Position numbers and translations under genes: made by a program
The notes under the pieces: generated by a model
Told to the model about the DNA's origin: nothing
Database searches by the model: none
What the model saw: the letters and a program-made list of their open reading frames with translations, nothing else
DNA from: Natrinema zhouii
GTDB taxonomy: Archaea; Halobacteriota; Halobacteria; Halobacteriales; Natrialbaceae
Assembly (NCBI RefSeq): GCF_013456555.2
Contig: NZ_CP084884.1
Coordinates: 1-64,000 of the forward strand
Length of the DNA: 64,000 bases
Direction of reading: 5' to 3'
Shown: in pieces, positions 63,575 through 64,000 of the stretch
How the letters are laid out: each line of letters starts with the position of its first letter
How positions within the stretch are numbered: position 1 is the stretch's first letter

Positions 63575-64000
63575 ATGGAATCCGATCACTCGAACATCAG
63601 GTCGGTGGAAATCAGCCTCGGAATAATCCAACAACTCGTGGAACGGGACGGCGCTCGAGTAACCGAACTCGCGGAAGAACTAGACATTGCGCCGAGTACG
63701 GCACATAACCATCTGCGGACGCTCCTGAACAACGGGTTCGTGATCGACGAAGGAAGCGTCTACTATCCCAGTCTTGAGTTCCTCCACGTCGGGGAATACG
63801 CTCGCCAGCGGAAGGTCGGGTATCAGAAGGCCGAACAGCACGTGAAGGCCCTCGCCGAGGAGTCGGGTGGCCGGACGCACTTTACCGTCCTGGAACACGG
63901 TCACGGGCGGTACGTTTACACTAAAACTGGGGACCTCGCCGTTGAGACGTTCTCCCGGTACGGCAGTCAGTTTCCGCTTCACGTGACTGCAGCCGGCAAG
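63575..64000 (+). CDS. IclR family transcriptional regulator, copy 2 (3' end outside window)
   Basis: The first 142 codons are in the window. The protein is almost identical to the IclR at 32084 (for example IAPSTAHNHLRTLLNNGFVI versus IAPSTAHNHLQTLLNNGFVI), with a few changes in the first helices. The duplicated unit includes the promoter and about 150 bp upstream. It lies after the aldolase/dehydrogenase/FAD-oxidoreductase cluster and probably precedes further catabolic genes beyond the window. Confidence 0.92.
   Translation, partial: MESDHSNIRSVEISLGIIQQLVERDGARVTELAEELDIAPSTAHNHLRTLLNNGFVIDEGSVYYPSLEFLHVGEYARQRKVGYQKAEQHVKALAEESGGRTHFTVLEHGHGRYVYTKTGDLAVETFSRYGSQFPLHVTAAGK

Overview
The window reads as part of a haloarchaeal (class Halobacteria) replicon, most likely a large plasmid or a plasmid-derived island. 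The basis is: very acidic proteins; archaeal TATA boxes about 25-30 bp upstream of several start codons, which suggests leaderless or short-leader transcripts; Tat-type export signals; ISH8-type, IS630, IS701-like and haloarchaeal IS6 elements; and haloarchaea-restricted families such as the DUF7260-like and DUF7342-like proteins. The species cannot be named from the sequence.

1-14 kb is plasmid backbone: a VirB4-like conjugation ATPase (5' end outside the window), a VirD4/TraD-like coupling ATPase with an N-terminal PH-like domain, a PriS/PriL-like primase pair, an AT-rich gap with repeated CCGTTGCGC words followed by about 600 bp of polypurine DNA, a zinc-ribbon protein, a flavin amine oxidase and an OB-fold (RPA-like) protein. 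14-32 kb is accessory DNA. It holds an FkbM-like methyltransferase, PadR and MarR regulators, an exported GH109 glycosidase, an HTH/DUF gene pair, a cupin gene inside an element with IS6-like ends, a VOC protein, a threonine synthase cut by an IS630, a ParA partition operon, and many IS remnants.

32-37 kb is a small acyl-CoA module (acyl-CoA dehydrogenase, CaiB/BaiF CoA-transferase, enoyl-CoA hydratase) between two IclR regulators. Two of the three enzymes are broken, one by a C-tract frameshift and one by a TAG codon. 38-52 kb is a coherent uptake and catabolic locus: a Liv-type ABC transporter (binding protein, LivH, LivM, LivG, LivF), a dihydropyrimidinase/hydantoinase, an M20 carbamoylase, an isochorismatase-type amidohydrolase, an F420-type LLM oxidoreductase and an MmgE/PrpD protein. 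Together they suggest import and stepwise opening of cyclic ureides or amides. An ISH8-type element with 10-bp target duplications sits inside an older IS6 remnant between the binding protein and the rest of the locus.

51.8-57.5 kb is an IS pile-up (IS6 tip hairpin, IS630 with an A7 frameshift site, truncated ISH8, IS630 remnant, truncated tyrosine recombinase, IS4, IS5 tail). 57.5-64 kb holds a DUF7260-like protein, citrate synthase, an AspA/AstE-like protein, an HpaI-type aldolase, a D-2-hydroxyacid dehydrogenase, a decayed FAD oxidoreductase, and a second copy of the IclR gene. That copy keeps upstream DNA which at the first copy has been split by about 1.9 kb of IS DNA. No rRNA, tRNA or CRISPR array was recognised.
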